Source: Acidobacteriaceae bacterium
Lineage (GTDB): Bacteria > Acidobacteriota > Terriglobia > Terriglobales > Acidobacteriaceae
Direction: 5' to 3'
Length of the DNA stretch: 42,707 nucleotides
NCBI GenBank assembly: GCA_003156805.1
Contig: PMHV01000023.1
Coordinates: 1 to 42,707, forward strand
A program made the translations under genes and the position numbers. The notes below the pieces were generated by a model that was given only the letters and a program-made list of their open reading frames with translations, had not been told where the DNA came from and ran no database searches. Below are positions 31,503-40,086 of this stretch, piece after piece; the first letter of the stretch is position 1, and each line of letters begins with the position of its first letter.

Positions 31503-34163
31503 ATGATCTCTCTGCGTAAATCGGAGCCGGCGAGTCCGCTGGAATTCAAGCTCAAGACGGTGAGGCAGCCGATGCTGTGGGCTGCGCTGGCCTATGCATC
31601 GGGAATTGTCGCCGGCGTTCATCTGGAGCGTCCGCCCACGCTGTGGGTTGGGGCGAGTGTTGGGTTTCTTGCGGCGGGCGCATATTTCCTGAGACGGCGA
31701 ATCTGGCTCGCCGAGGTTTTGGCGCTGGGAGCGTTGTTCCTTGTCGCGGTGCTGCACATGCAAGCGCGGAGTTCGGAGAGCCATCTCGATGCCAGCGTGC
31801 AACCATTTGCCGACGGGCAGCAACTTGAGATCACGGCGCACGTAACGCGCGATGGCCGCCTGCGCCCCGGGTCACGGCGAGAATTCCGGCAAGTTCTGGA
31901 TGTGGAAACCGAGCAACTGCTCACTGCGGACGACCGGTGTGTGCCTGTGCATTCGGGTGTGCGGCTGGGCATCTACAGTCCCGACGAGTCTGAGCAGGCC
32001 GATGTGAATTCAGCATCGTCCGAAGCGCAATCTGGAAACAGCTCTTCCGCGCCGCGCATCTTCCGCTATGGCGAGCGCATTCGCTTTCAAACCAAACTGA
32101 AGTTGCCGCGAAACTTTCGCAATCCCGGGGCCTTCGACTACCGGGCATATCTTGCCGACAACGGCATCGCGGCGCTGGGATCGGCCAAAGCTGAGAACGT
32201 CGAGCTGCTCACGGGTTTCATGGGCAGCCGCTGGCAGTATTGGCGCTCGCGGGTTCATGGCAGCATCATCGAAAAGGTGCATGAGCTGTGGCCGCCGCGG
32301 CAGGCCGCGCTGATCGACGCCATGGTCATCGGCGAAGAGGCGTTCATCGATCGCGATACGCGAACCGATTTCCAACGCTCCGGCACATATCACATTCTGG
32401 TGGTTTCGGGCATGAACGTGAGCATTCTGGCGTTTGTGATTTTCTGGACGCTGCGCCGCCTGCGGATCGGCGACGTTCCTGCGACGTTCCTAACCATTCT
32501 TTTTTGTGTTGCCTACGCTTTGCTCACCGAAGTGGGCGCGCCGGTGTGGCGGGCCACGTTGATGTGCGCGATCTATCTGGGGACGCGATTGCTATACCGC
32601 GACCGGTCTGTGGTGAATGCTCTGGGGGCGGCGGCGCTCGGCTTGCTGGTGTTCGATCCGCGGCAACTTTTCACCGCCAGTTTCCAGATGACATTTGTTT
32701 GCGTGCTGATTGTGGCGGCCATCGGACTGCCGATCCGGGAGCGCACGACGCAACTCTACCGCCGGGCGCTGGCTCATTGGGACGCGGATGAATACGGTGC
32801 GCGGTTGCCGGCGCAAGTGGCGCAGTTCCGCGCGGACCTGCGCATGATCGCGGGCCGGCTCGCGCATTTTCTGGGGAAGCGATGGTCGTTGTCGCTGGTG
32901 CGCGGAACCGCGAGTGTAATGCTGGCAGCGTTCGATCTGTTGCTGGTTTCAGCCGTGATGCAGATGGGGCTGGCGCTGCCCATGGCGTATTACTTTCACC
33001 GCGCGACCACTATTGGATTGCCGGCGAACGTGGCGGTTGTTCCGCTCACCGAACTTCTGATGCCGGCGGCAGTTTTGGCGATCGCATTGGGCTACGTTGC
33101 CGTGATGCTGGCGAAGATTCCTGTGCTGCTTACGACGGTTGCGTTGGAAGCGATCACTGGCACGGTGCGCGGACTGGGAAGCTTGCGGCTCTCCGACTTG
33201 CGTGTGGCCACGCCGTCTGCCTTGATGATCGCGGCGGCGGCATTCGTACTCGTGTTGGCTATGGTGCTAGTGCGTCGCCGCGCTGCATTGGCGGCGACGG
33301 GACTTGCGGCACTGCTGGCCGCATCGCTGGTTCTGGCGTTTGTTCCCCCCCGTCCGCAGATGCACGCGGGATTGCTGGAAGTTACGTCCATTGACGTGGG
33401 CGAGGGAGATTCCACTTTGCTGGTGATGCCGCAGGGCCGAACCTTGTTGATTGACGCGGGTGGTCCCATCGGCGGCGTGAGTTCGCAACTCGATTTTGGC
33501 GAGGATGTGGTGTCGCCGTATCTGTGGTGGCGCGGCATTTCGCATCTCGATGCCGTGGCCATCACGCACGGGCATTCCGACCACATTGGAGGGATGGGCG
33601 CGATTCTCAAGAACTTCCGCCCGAAGGAATTGTGGGTTGGCGTGTTGCCGCCGAGCCGAGCACTCGAAAGCTTGCTGGCCGAGGCGCGCGGTCTTGGGAT
33701 CAAGGTGGTGCGGCATTGGGAGGGAGATAGGTTCGACCTGGGCGGGGCAAACTTCGCCGTGCTATTTCCGCCACCGGATTGGGCGACCGCTTCCGAGCCG
33801 AAGAACAACGATTCGCTGGTGCTACGCGTCAGCTACAAAGACTCTTCAGTTTTGCTGGAAGGCGATGCGGAAAAGGCGGTGGAGAAAAGAGTGGCAGCCT
33901 TGCACCGGCCGAAAGCGGATTTGCTAAAAGTGGGACATCACGGCAGCAACACATCGACGACTCCGGAAATTCTCAGCGCCGTAAGGCCTCGCTTTGCGGT
34001 GATCTCGGTAGGATTTGGAACTTCTTTCGGGTTTCCGCGGCGCGAGGTTTTGGCGCGGCTGGCTGAATCCGGCGTGCGGGTTTACCGCACGGATCTCGAC
34101 GGAGCCGTCACTTTTTATCTTGACGGCCACTCGGTTACGCCTTGGCTGGCGGCTTTTCAGTGA
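31503..34163 (+). CDS. comEC: ComEC/Rec2-type DNA uptake channel protein
   Basis: From ATG 31503 this is an 886-residue inner-membrane protein that conducts single-stranded DNA during natural transformation. A DUF4131-like part with an OB-fold is followed by the Competence domain ('MVIGEEAFIDRDTRTDFQRSGTYHILVVSGMNVSILAF', split at about 235-280 of this protein) with many membrane helices. A C-terminal metallo-beta-lactamase-like domain follows ('SIDVGEGDSTLLVMP', 'ITHGHSDHIGGMG', 'LKVGHHGSNTST'). A GTG at 31320, overlapping the rlmD stop as GTGA, would add 61 residues with no membrane or family character, so I prefer 31503, although coupling to rlmD would favour 31320. The end overlaps the convergent DUF2007 gene by 29 bp. 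Confidence 0.93.
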   Translation: MISLRKSEPASPLEFKLKTVRQPMLWAALAYASGIVAGVHLERPPTLWVGASVGFLAAGAYFLRRRIWLAEVLALGALFLVAVLHMQARSSESHLDASVQPFADGQQLEITAHVTRDGRLRPGSRREFRQVLDVETEQLLTADDRCVPVHSGVRLGIYSPDESEQADVNSASSEAQSGNSSSAPRIFRYGERIRFQTKLKLPRNFRNPGAFDYRAYLADNGIAALGSAKAENVELLTGFMGSRWQYWRSRVHGSIIEKVHELWPPRQAALIDAMVIGEEAFIDRDTRTDFQRSGTYHILVVSGMNVSILAFVIFWTLRRLRIGDVPATFLTILFCVAYALLTEVGAPVWRATLMCAIYLGTRLLYRDRSVVNALGAAALGLLVFDPRQLFTASFQMTFVCVLIVAAIGLPIRERTTQLYRRALAHWDADEYGARLPAQVAQFRADLRMIAGRLAHFLGKRWSLSLVRGTASVMLAAFDLLLVSAVMQMGLALPMAYYFHRATTIGLPANVAVVPLTELLMPAAVLAIALGYVAVMLAKIPVLLTTVALEAITGTVRGLGSLRLSDLRVATPSALMIAAAAFVLVLAMVLVRRRAALAATGLAALLAASLVLAFVPPRPQMHAGLLEVTSIDVGEGDSTLLVMPQGRTLLIDAGGPIGGVSSQLDFGEDVVSPYLWWRGISHLDAVAITHGHSDHIGGMGAILKNFRPKELWVGVLPPSRALESLLAEARGLGIKVVRHWEGDRFDLGGANFAVLFPPPDWATASEPKNNDSLVLRVSYKDSSVLLEGDAEKAVEKRVAALHRPKADLLKVGHHGSNTSTTPEILSAVRPRFAVISVGFGTSFGFPRREVLARLAESGVRVYRTDLDGAVTFYLDGHSVTPWLAAFQ

Positions 34164-34488
34164 TATCGATTTCCGCGGTTTCATCCGACATTTGGTCGTT
34201 GCTCGCAGCCGTTTGTTTGGACTCTGAAATCAGGCGGCGCGCTTTTTCCGCATCTTCCTGGCGAACCAGAATCACAGTCCCGCCTACACTGGGAAACATC
34301 TGCTGCAACATGTCGACGGCGGTGATGTCGTTTTCAATTCCCGCGGAGTCAAGCAGACCTTTAACGATCATCGCCTCCGATTCCTGTTCGCTGTCAAAAA
34401 CTTTCACCAAGTTTTCATCCGGGTCAGGACGGGCTTGGGGAGCAGACTGAGTTTTCTTTTCGGCCGCGCTGCCGCTGCGTTCTGGCAT
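34135..34488 (-). CDS. DUF2007-like small protein
   Basis: This is a 117-residue soluble protein. The core 'LVKVFDSEQESEAMIVKGLLDSAGIENDI...VILVRQEDAEKARRLI' (about residues 27-88) is the GlnB-like DUF2007 fold seen in 'signal-transducing' small proteins. The flanking tails are charged and probably disordered. Function is unknown. Its 3' end overlaps the comEC 3' end by 29 bp on the opposite strand. It starts at ATG 34488 and has no close same-strand neighbour. Confidence 0.78.
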   Translation of the reverse strand: MPERSGSAAEKKTQSAPQARPDPDENLVKVFDSEQESEAMIVKGLLDSAGIENDITAVDMLQQMFPSVGGTVILVRQEDAEKARRLISESKQTAASNDQMSDETAEIDITEKPPAKA

Positions 34489-34804
34489 GGTATCTCCAAT
34501 CTCCAGGATTCAGACGGAATCCGATGTGTCCGAAACCCTTACTACAAAGCTGATTCTACTCTCTTCCGTTCATTGGAGGCGGAATCGCGAGAACTGGTTT
34601 ACTTGTTTCGGGCCTGGGCGGCCAGCCCTGGGCTGCGGTCTTTGGGATCTGGTCTTTGGGATCCGGTCTGGGCGACGAAGAACCGAAGTACAACACTTTC
34701 GTGCAGTTGCTTTCTTCCTCGATTGGAGGAGAATGCTTTGAGCGGAGCGCAACGGCGGGCGAGGTTGCGACATCCAAAGGGGTACGCGAAAGAGGGACCC
34801 AGAC
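34489..34804. other. Intergenic region of 316 bp with a 14-bp tandem duplication
   Basis: It lies between the divergent DUF2007-like gene and a small plus-strand gene. It contains GGTCTTTGGGATCT (34637-34650) directly followed by GGTCTTTGGGATCC (34651-34664) and the partial unit GGTCTGGG. No gene is supported here. Confidence 0.6.
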
Positions 34805-35092
34805 ATGCACATTCCCGAGCAGGCCAGCCACGCCAAGAATTTTCCCGTAGGAACCGAAGCGAGCGCCGGGGAAGACGAAGCGCGAAAAATCCGGCGCTTA
34901 CAGATCATGATGAGTATGGTGATGTCGGTAATCGGCCAGGACTCCAACCTTACCGTCGAAGAGGCTTCGGAACTGGCTGCCGGCGCCAAACGAGCTGCTT
35001 TGGCCATGTTTCCGGACAAGGAGCTTGCCTTCGATCTTCTCTACAGGCCGCGCCTGCAGCGCCTCATCCACGAACGATTCCGTTTGCAGTAA
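34805..35092 (+). CDS. Small conserved-looking protein of unknown function
   Basis: This is a 95-residue helical protein with no family I can name. It has a disordered, acidic N-terminus and then helices 'ARKIRRLQIMMSMVMSVIG', 'TVEEASELAAGAKRAALAMFP' and 'DLLYRPRLQRLIHERFRLQ'. The ATG at 34805 is preceded by AGAGGG (34791-34796) at a normal distance, and the amphipathic helices look like real protein. It is convergent with the FAH gene (64 bp between stops). It may be a small regulatory or adaptor protein; nothing in the context specifies it. Confidence 0.65.
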   Translation: MHIPEQASHAKNFPVGTEASAGEDEARKIRRLQIMMSMVMSVIGQDSNLTVEEASELAAGAKRAALAMFPDKELAFDLLYRPRLQRLIHERFRLQ

Positions 35093-35156
35093 TTCCGCGC
35101 TTGCGAATCCTGCGAGTGAATCCTACGCCAGCGTAGTGGTTTCGATTTCGTTCTCT

Positions 35157-35975
35157 TTACTCGTCCGCGACGAGATTCCTGAGCGTGCCTATTCCCTCCA
35201 CGTTGACTTCGACGAGATCCCCGGCTGCCAGTGGTCCGACACCCTGAGGGGTTCCGGTGCAGATCAAGTCCCCGGGCAGCAGAGTCATTGCCTGAGCGAT
35301 GTAGCGGATAACCAGGTCGAGAGGAAAAATGAAATCGCGAGTGTTGCCCTGCTGGCGCAGCTCTCCATTGACGCGCGTTTCCACGCCCACGCCTGCCCAG
35401 GGGTCGAGTTCGTCGGTAACCAGCGGACCCACGGGGCACGAGGTATCGAAGCCCTTGGCCCGGGCCCATTGATTGTCTTTTTTTTGCAGGTCGCGGGCGG
35501 TCACGTCGTTTGCGCCTGTGTAACCGAGGATGTAGGGCCGCACATCTTCATCCGCCGCCAGCCGATGGCAGGTTTTTCCGATGACCAGGGCGAGTTCGCC
35601 CTCGTACTCGACCCGTTCCGAAATTCTTGGCCGGAGAATGGCGCCGCCCGGCGCCAGCAGCGCTGACGGAGGCTTGAAGAAAAGCAAAGGCTCCTTCGGC
35701 ACTTCGTTGCCCAACTCCGCAGCGTGCTCGCGGTAATTGCGCCCCACGCACACGATCTTCGATGGCTGCACCGGCGCCAGCAGCGCCAGGTCCTCACGAT
35801 CCCCGACTTCATCGAGAAAAATCTGCTCGATGCGGCGCGTGTGCAGACTCTCCACGTCGCCGTCAGCGTCTTCGGGAGCGGTCAGCAACAAACGCGTGAT
35901 GGCGTCCCGTCCGCCGGCGGACTCAATCAAACCGTAGTGCGCCTGCCCGTTCATTTGAAATCGGCAATATTTCAT
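35157..35975 (-). CDS. Fumarylacetoacetate hydrolase (FAH) family protein
   Basis: This is a 272-residue enzyme with an N-terminal DUF2437-like part (residues 1-60) and the FAH catalytic domain. Family marks are 'KIVCVGRNYREHAAELG', 'FFKPPSALLAPG' and 'EYEGELALVIGK' (metal-binding Glu-x-Glu). Further marks are 'YTGANDVTARDLQKKDNQWARAKGFD' (partly quoted) and 'LICTGTPQGVGPLAAGDLVEVN'. Members hydrolyse or decarboxylate diketo acids in aromatic or sugar-acid catabolism. The closest type by memory is the acylpyruvate/2-hydroxyhepta-2,4-diene-1,7-dioate group, but substrate cannot be fixed. The start at ATG 35975 gives a normal N-terminus. It is 73 bp downstream of the fibronectin-like lipoprotein gene, same strand. 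Confidence 0.93.
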   Translation of the reverse strand: MKYCRFQMNGQAHYGLIESAGGRDAITRLLLTAPEDADGDVESLHTRRIEQIFLDEVGDREDLALLAPVQPSKIVCVGRNYREHAAELGNEVPKEPLLFFKPPSALLAPGGAILRPRISERVEYEGELALVIGKTCHRLAADEDVRPYILGYTGANDVTARDLQKKDNQWARAKGFDTSCPVGPLVTDELDPWAGVGVETRVNGELRQQGNTRDFIFPLDLVIRYIAQAMTLLPGDLICTGTPQGVGPLAAGDLVEVNVEGIGTLRNLVADE

Positions 35976-36048
35976 AAAGTTTCGTTGCGGGTCGAATCAA
36001 AGTGTGGTTCATCGTTCCTATGACAGTCCACTCGCAATGGCAGATTCT

Positions 36049-37233
36049 CTACGGCACGCTCTCGCTGGCTTCCTCCGACCGCGGACTCTCATTGCCGCGC
36101 GTATCCATGGCAGATACAGAATAATAGTAAGTCTCTCCGGAGGCGACCTGCGCGTCACGAAACGCGGGCGTTTTCACAAGCTCTGCGTTTAGCTTTATCA
36201 GAGCCGCGCCCTCATGGCGCCGGTAGATGTTGTAGCCGGCAAGGTCCGCATCTGTCACCGGCGCCCACACCAAATCAATAAACGCCGCCTGGCCGGGCCC
36301 TGAAAACACCGCTTGCAATCCGTTGGGTACCGCGGGAGGGAAGACATCGTGCGCGAATACTTCGACTTCGGGCGAGTCGTCGCCTTCTATCTCAATCGCC
36401 GGCTTGCCTGGCGTTTCGATCACGCTCACTACTGTGCCCCGGTAGAAATATGTGTTCTCCCACTCGAAGGTCCGATCGAGGAACGAAGTAACGATCTTGT
36501 CTTGTTCTTTCTTGTCTTGTTCTTTATCCGCGATCATCGACGGGTTGGAAGGCTGGCTCGACAAAGGCACAAGGCCGCCGGGTCCGGCGGCGCAAGCGGT
36601 GGCATCGATCTCGGCGAGTCTGGTTGCGCTTGAGCTGGATTCGGGACGCCGGTAGATGCGGAACAAATATTTGCCGCCCGACTTTCTGCCTGACACGGGT
36701 GGACACTGCCACGAGATCAGCACACCTTGGGCAGTGGGTTGAGCGGTAAAGGGTCTGAAAGGCGGCATCGTCGGAACCAACGGCACCTGCACCTGATTCG
36801 AGAGTCCCCCGGTTCGCTTTGCGGCATTCAGCACTTCGACGGCATAGGTGGCAAAGCCTGCGGGGTTTTCCTGTTCGATCGCAGAGGGCAGAGTGTCGGT
36901 GAAGGTTGAGGTGAGTTTTTTCGCAGGCGATTTTCTTCCTGCGAAATCTGCCGGCGGCGGCGCATCTCCGACTGGCGTTTCACATGAGTTAAGAGCCGCA
37001 GCAACACTACGGCAGATGCGAGTGTCTCCCAAGTACAGCAGAGACTGCCGGTCGGTGGTGCGCGTGGGGATGGTCCAGGTAAGCGTGACTTGGTCGCCCT
37101 TGCGCGCGGCTCGCAAGTCCGCAGGAGGCTGCGGCAACTCAAGCGAAGGAGGCAGCGGAGGCCCGATGGAAGCGCAGTCCGCAAGCAGAAGGCAAAGAAA
37201 CAGCGCTAAGCTTGTGCGTACACGGCCTGGCAT
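36049..37233 (-). CDS. Lipoprotein with fibronectin type III-like domains
   Basis: This is a 394-residue probable lipoprotein (signal 'SLALFLCLLLADC', lipobox Cys20). Three beta-sandwich units can be seen: about 35-150 ('PADLRAARKGDQVTLTWTIP'), about 155-285 ('AQGVLISWQCPP', 'FRIYRR') and about 300-392 ('VDLVWAPVTDADLAGYNIYRR' by pattern, 'YYYSVSAMDTRGNESP'). Only the last is a clear FN3 domain. An in-frame 15-bp tandem duplication (36496-36525) encodes 'DKEQDKKEQDK' in a linker. The protein is likely a surface or periplasmic scaffold of unknown partner. The gene stands upstream of the FAH gene. Confidence 0.82.
   Translation of the reverse strand: MPGRVRTSLALFLCLLLADCASIGPPLPPSLELPQPPADLRAARKGDQVTLTWTIPTRTTDRQSLLYLGDTRICRSVAAALNSCETPVGDAPPPADFAGRKSPAKKLTSTFTDTLPSAIEQENPAGFATYAVEVLNAAKRTGGLSNQVQVPLVPTMPPFRPFTAQPTAQGVLISWQCPPVSGRKSGGKYLFRIYRRPESSSSATRLAEIDATACAAGPGGLVPLSSQPSNPSMIADKEQDKKEQDKIVTSFLDRTFEWENTYFYRGTVVSVIETPGKPAIEIEGDDSPEVEVFAHDVFPPAVPNGLQAVFSGPGQAAFIDLVWAPVTDADLAGYNIYRRHEGAALIKLNAELVKTPAFRDAQVASGETYYYSVSAMDTRGNESPRSEEASESVP
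36496..36525 (-). repeat. Perfect 15-bp tandem duplication inside the FN3 lipoprotein gene
   Basis: CTTGTCTTGTTCTTT is present twice in a row (36496-36510 and 36511-36525, plus strand), encoding a repeated Lys/Asp/Glu/Gln linker. The copies are identical, so the duplication is recent or under turnover. Confidence 0.85.
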
Positions 37234-37605
37234 GAGCTTTCAGGGTATCAGAGGAGCGGAACTTAAGAGAGTCGGCGTGGCGCCGCGATGATGGCCAAAC
37301 GGATCCCTGCGAATGCAGGTCTCGGCGTCGTGCCTCTGATCTACCGACTCATAAATGAAGCGAGGACAAACATGTGAGCGGAACCAACCCCTGCTTCCCC
37401 ATCGTGAAACTCACCACTAAAGTTTTTCCGCCGCCGATTTGACGAACGGGTGTAGACTGTCGTGCGGATTGCTGCCCGGAATGCCACGCCGGTCAGGGTA
37501 TTCCGCTAGTCTTCGCCGACCGCGGCATGGTTCAAACGGGGATCGCGTTTCACTTTGCAGCATCCCCGGCAGGGAATGACTCATCTGATTCAATAGGATT
37601 CTCGT
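37234..37605. other. Intergenic region of 372 bp, nothing recognised
   Basis: It is a divergent intergenic region between the FN3 lipoprotein gene and the exported hydrolase-like gene, presumably holding both promoters. I see no clear hexamer pair, repeat or small gene. Confidence 0.5.
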
Positions 37606-38370
37606 TTGTTCGTACACGCGCGGTTCCGCACTTCGGTAGGCCTTCTGACGATGCTGGGAGTGTCTCTCCCCGCGCTTTCGCAACCGACCGGCGCCACGAC
37701 CATTGAGACTCCACCCCGTAGCATTGTTGTTGGTTTCGTGGGAGGCTTCGTCCGCCACGACAATCCGCACCACGGTGCGGTGCAACTGGCGCAGCGTATC
37801 CGGAGCAAGGTCCCGAAAAACACTTATGTCGAGGTGTTCGAGAACCGGCGCCGCAAGCAGGCTCGCGATGCTGTCCTCCATCTGCTGGATGCTAACCACG
37901 ACGGCACGCTTTCCCAGGAGGAAAAAGATCAGGCCCGCGTCATCCTGTTCGGTCAAAGTTGGGGAGGCGCCGCTGTGGTTTTACTGGCGCGCGATTTGCA
38001 GCGCGAGGGTATTCCAGTGTTGTTGACGGTGCAGGTGGATAGCGTCGCCAAGCTCTGGCAAGATGATTCCGTCATTCCCGCAAATGTTGCTGAAGCCGTG
38101 AATTTCTATCAGCCGCACGGCATCGTTCACGGTCTGCAGCGCATTACCGCGGCCGACCCCTCGAAGACCGAAGTGCTGGGAAACTATCGCATCGATTACA
38201 GGAAAACGCCGATCGATTGCGCCCATAGCTCCTGGTACGATCGCTTGTTCACCCCCGATCACGCGCAGAGCGAATGCGATCCCCAGCTCTGGTCGCACAT
38301 CGAGGATCTGGTGCGGCAGCGATTGTCGTCTTACATCGATACAACCGCCGCCGCCAATCCCCAGCCTTAG
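37606..38370 (+). CDS. Exported alpha/beta-hydrolase-like protein with an EF-hand-type calcium loop
   Basis: This is a 254-residue protein with a signal peptide ('RTSVGLLTMLGVSLPALSQ'). A first strand reads 'SIVVGFVGGFVRHDNPHHG'. A perfect 12-residue EF-hand loop, 'DANHDGTLSQEE', spans 95-106 (D95, N97, D99, T101, S103, E106). About nine residues later comes the nucleophile-elbow-like 'FGQSWGG' (S118). 'VDSVAKLWQDDSVIP' and 'CAHSSWYDRLF' are possible acid and His regions. I recognise no named family beyond the hydrolase-like fold. The TTG at 37606 is the first start after a stop, and ATG 37651 is an alternative inside the signal. Its stop codon overlaps the panC stop on the opposite strand. 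Confidence 0.75.
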   Translation: MFVHARFRTSVGLLTMLGVSLPALSQPTGATTIETPPRSIVVGFVGGFVRHDNPHHGAVQLAQRIRSKVPKNTYVEVFENRRRKQARDAVLHLLDANHDGTLSQEEKDQARVILFGQSWGGAAVVLLARDLQREGIPVLLTVQVDSVAKLWQDDSVIPANVAEAVNFYQPHGIVHGLQRITAADPSKTEVLGNYRIDYRKTPIDCAHSSWYDRLFTPDHAQSECDPQLWSHIEDLVRQRLSSYIDTTAAANPQP

Positions 38371-39221
38371 TGTCCGGAGTTCACCAGCAAGATGTTATCG
38401 ATGAGCCTGGTTGTGCCGATGCCGGCAGCGACCGCCACCAGAGCACCGTCAGAAACGTCTTCCACGGGATCGAGCGTGTCGGGATTTACGATCTCGAAAT
38501 AATCCAGACGGGCCAAGTTCTCGGCGGCAAACTCTTCCCGTGCCGCGGCGATCAGCTTCGCGGCGTTGCGCTCGCCCTGGTCGAACAAACTCTGCGCGCG
38601 CATCAGCGAACGATGCAAGACGAGCGCCTGCATGCGCTGCCGCGGATCGAGATAAGCGTTGCGCGAACTCATAGCCAGCCCGTCGGCCTCGCGCACAATC
38701 GGGCAGACTACAATTTCCACCGGCAAATTCAAATCGCGCGCCATGCGGCGGACGATCGCCACCTGCGCCGCGTCTTTCTGCCCGAAGAATGCCGCGTCCG
38801 GTTCGATGATGTGAAACAGTTTGGCCACCACGGTGGTCACGCCGCGAAAGTGTCCGGGACGCGAGCGCCCATCGAGTTTCTCACTCAACTCTTCCACTGT
38901 CACCCACGTCACCGCGCCGGGCGGATACACTTCCTCGACGGCGGGCGCAAATAAGAGATCTACTTTTTCCTTTTCCAACTGCGCGCAGTCACGCTCGAAT
39001 GAGCGCGGATACTTCGCCAGATCTTCGTTGGGTCCGAACTGCGCGGGATTCACAAAAATTGAAGCGGCCACAACATCGCAGGATGCCCGGGCGGCGCGCA
39101 CCAGCGATAGATGCCCGTCGTGCAGCGCTCCCATGGTGGGGACGAGTCCCAGGCGCTTGCCCTCGCGCTTTGCCGCGCGGCAGGCCGCGCGCACCTCTTC
39201 GATGGTGGCGAAGATGTTCAC
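38367..39221 (-). CDS. panC: Pantothenate synthetase (pantoate-beta-alanine ligase)
   Basis: This is a 284-residue enzyme that joins pantoate and beta-alanine with ATP, the last step of pantothenate (vitamin B5) synthesis. The nucleotide-binding signatures are 'VPTMGALHDGHLSLVR' (HIGH-like) and 'LAMSSRNAYL' (KMSKS-like). 'SIFVNPAQFGPNEDLAKYPR' and 'DAAFFGQKDAAQVAIVRRM' are also characteristic. The start is taken as GTG 39221 ('MNIFATIEEVRAA'), because the frame upstream to 39335 adds 38 unrelated residues and overlaps the next gene. It is followed convergently by the exported hydrolase-like gene (4-bp overlap). panB lies 0.9 kb upstream on the same strand, with two small genes between them. 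Confidence 0.96.
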   Translation of the reverse strand: MNIFATIEEVRAACRAAKREGKRLGLVPTMGALHDGHLSLVRAARASCDVVAASIFVNPAQFGPNEDLAKYPRSFERDCAQLEKEKVDLLFAPAVEEVYPPGAVTWVTVEELSEKLDGRSRPGHFRGVTTVVAKLFHIIEPDAAFFGQKDAAQVAIVRRMARDLNLPVEIVVCPIVREADGLAMSSRNAYLDPRQRMQALVLHRSLMRAQSLFDQGERNAAKLIAAAREEFAAENLARLDYFEIVNPDTLDPVEDVSDGALVAVAAGIGTTRLIDNILLVNSGH

Positions 39222-39246
39222 GATGATTTCCCGCCTAACTTTGCGG

Positions 39247-39687
39247 TCACGCGGATGGAACCCAATCGATGGCGACGTGAGCGCTCTCCAGAATGCCCCC
39301 AACAATGCCTTTGTTGCGGCGAATCGCAACGGCATCTTGCTCGGAACCTCTCAGCCCACTCTCCGATACCGCAACCACGCGCCCGTAGGGCCAGGCGGAA
39401 GCAGGCAGGCGCGCCAGTGCAGGCAGCACCTCGTCCGGTTTCAGCAGGACTTCCGCGCTGTCTGCCGGATCGAGCAGCGCCACTCCATCCGTGCGGACAA
39501 CCAGGTACGGATTGTGCCAGTTCCGCATATCCACAATGCGTTCGTATTTTCCGGGATCAGCCGGAGGCACAAGTTGCAGCAACGCAACCGGATCGGGCGC
39601 CGGTGCTTTCTGCTGTGGGGAACACGCCAGTAAGGAAAGGCTGAGAATCGCCACAAACGGCAAACGCACAGGAAGGGAATGGATCAC
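39247..39687 (-). CDS. Small putative lipoprotein of unknown function
   Basis: This is a 146-residue protein with a lipoprotein signal ('FVAILSLSLLACSPQ', lipobox Cys22). The mature part has an ordered look ('KYERIVDMRNWHNPYLVVRTDGVALLDP', quoted in part) without a family I can name. It starts with GTG 39687, 13 bp after the superinfection-immunity-like gene and 25 bp before panC, so it may belong to the panB-to-panC transcript. No enzyme motif is visible. Confidence 0.78.
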   Translation of the reverse strand: MIHSLPVRLPFVAILSLSLLACSPQQKAPAPDPVALLQLVPPADPGKYERIVDMRNWHNPYLVVRTDGVALLDPADSAEVLLKPDEVLPALARLPASAWPYGRVVAVSESGLRGSEQDAVAIRRNKGIVGGILESAHVAIDWVPSA

Positions 39688-39700
39688 GAGTGGCGAGCGC

Positions 39701-39907
39701 TCACCTCACCGCTACGGGCACATCCGTTTTAACGGCCCAAATCAGAGCGACTACCCAGCCGATCATCGTCCATCCCAGGAAGAAGTTCAGCAGCAGAATT
39801 GCGGTGGTGTCGCGCTTGCTGCGGGCGGCGGCAATAATCGTCGGCAGAAAATACATGACGAAGCCGAAGCCGAAAAACGGCAAAAAGAATATCGCTAAGG
39901 GATGCAT
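39701..39907 (-). CDS. Superinfection-immunity-like small membrane protein
   Basis: This is a 68-residue protein with two membrane segments. It resembles the T4 Imm/'superinfection immunity' family: 'IFFLPFFGFGFVMYFLPTIIAAARSKRDTTAILLLNFFLGWTMIGWVVALIWA' (landmark, quoted over residues 6-59 in part) with the 'LNFFLGWT.IGWV..L.WA' signature. In phages the family blocks DNA entry of related phages; chromosomal copies are common and of unknown role. The ribosome site is excellent (AGGAGGTG at 39920-39913). The gene sits between panB and the lipoprotein gene. Confidence 0.85.
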   Translation of the reverse strand: MHPLAIFFLPFFGFGFVMYFLPTIIAAARSKRDTTAILLLNFFLGWTMIGWVVALIWAVKTDVPVAVR

Positions 39908-40086
39908 ATTCTCACCTCCTCACCATTAGCGTAGCACCACGTGGGCCATCGCGAAAGCAGCGAAAATCCTGCCACATGAAGCATGAAGAAAGCGGCGCAA
40001 CATTAAGCCAAGATTTTATTCTGCCGAGCCGATCTCAAGCCTTTGCCTTTCTCCGTGGCTCGATGGTCTCCGTGGTGAAGGCGTTT

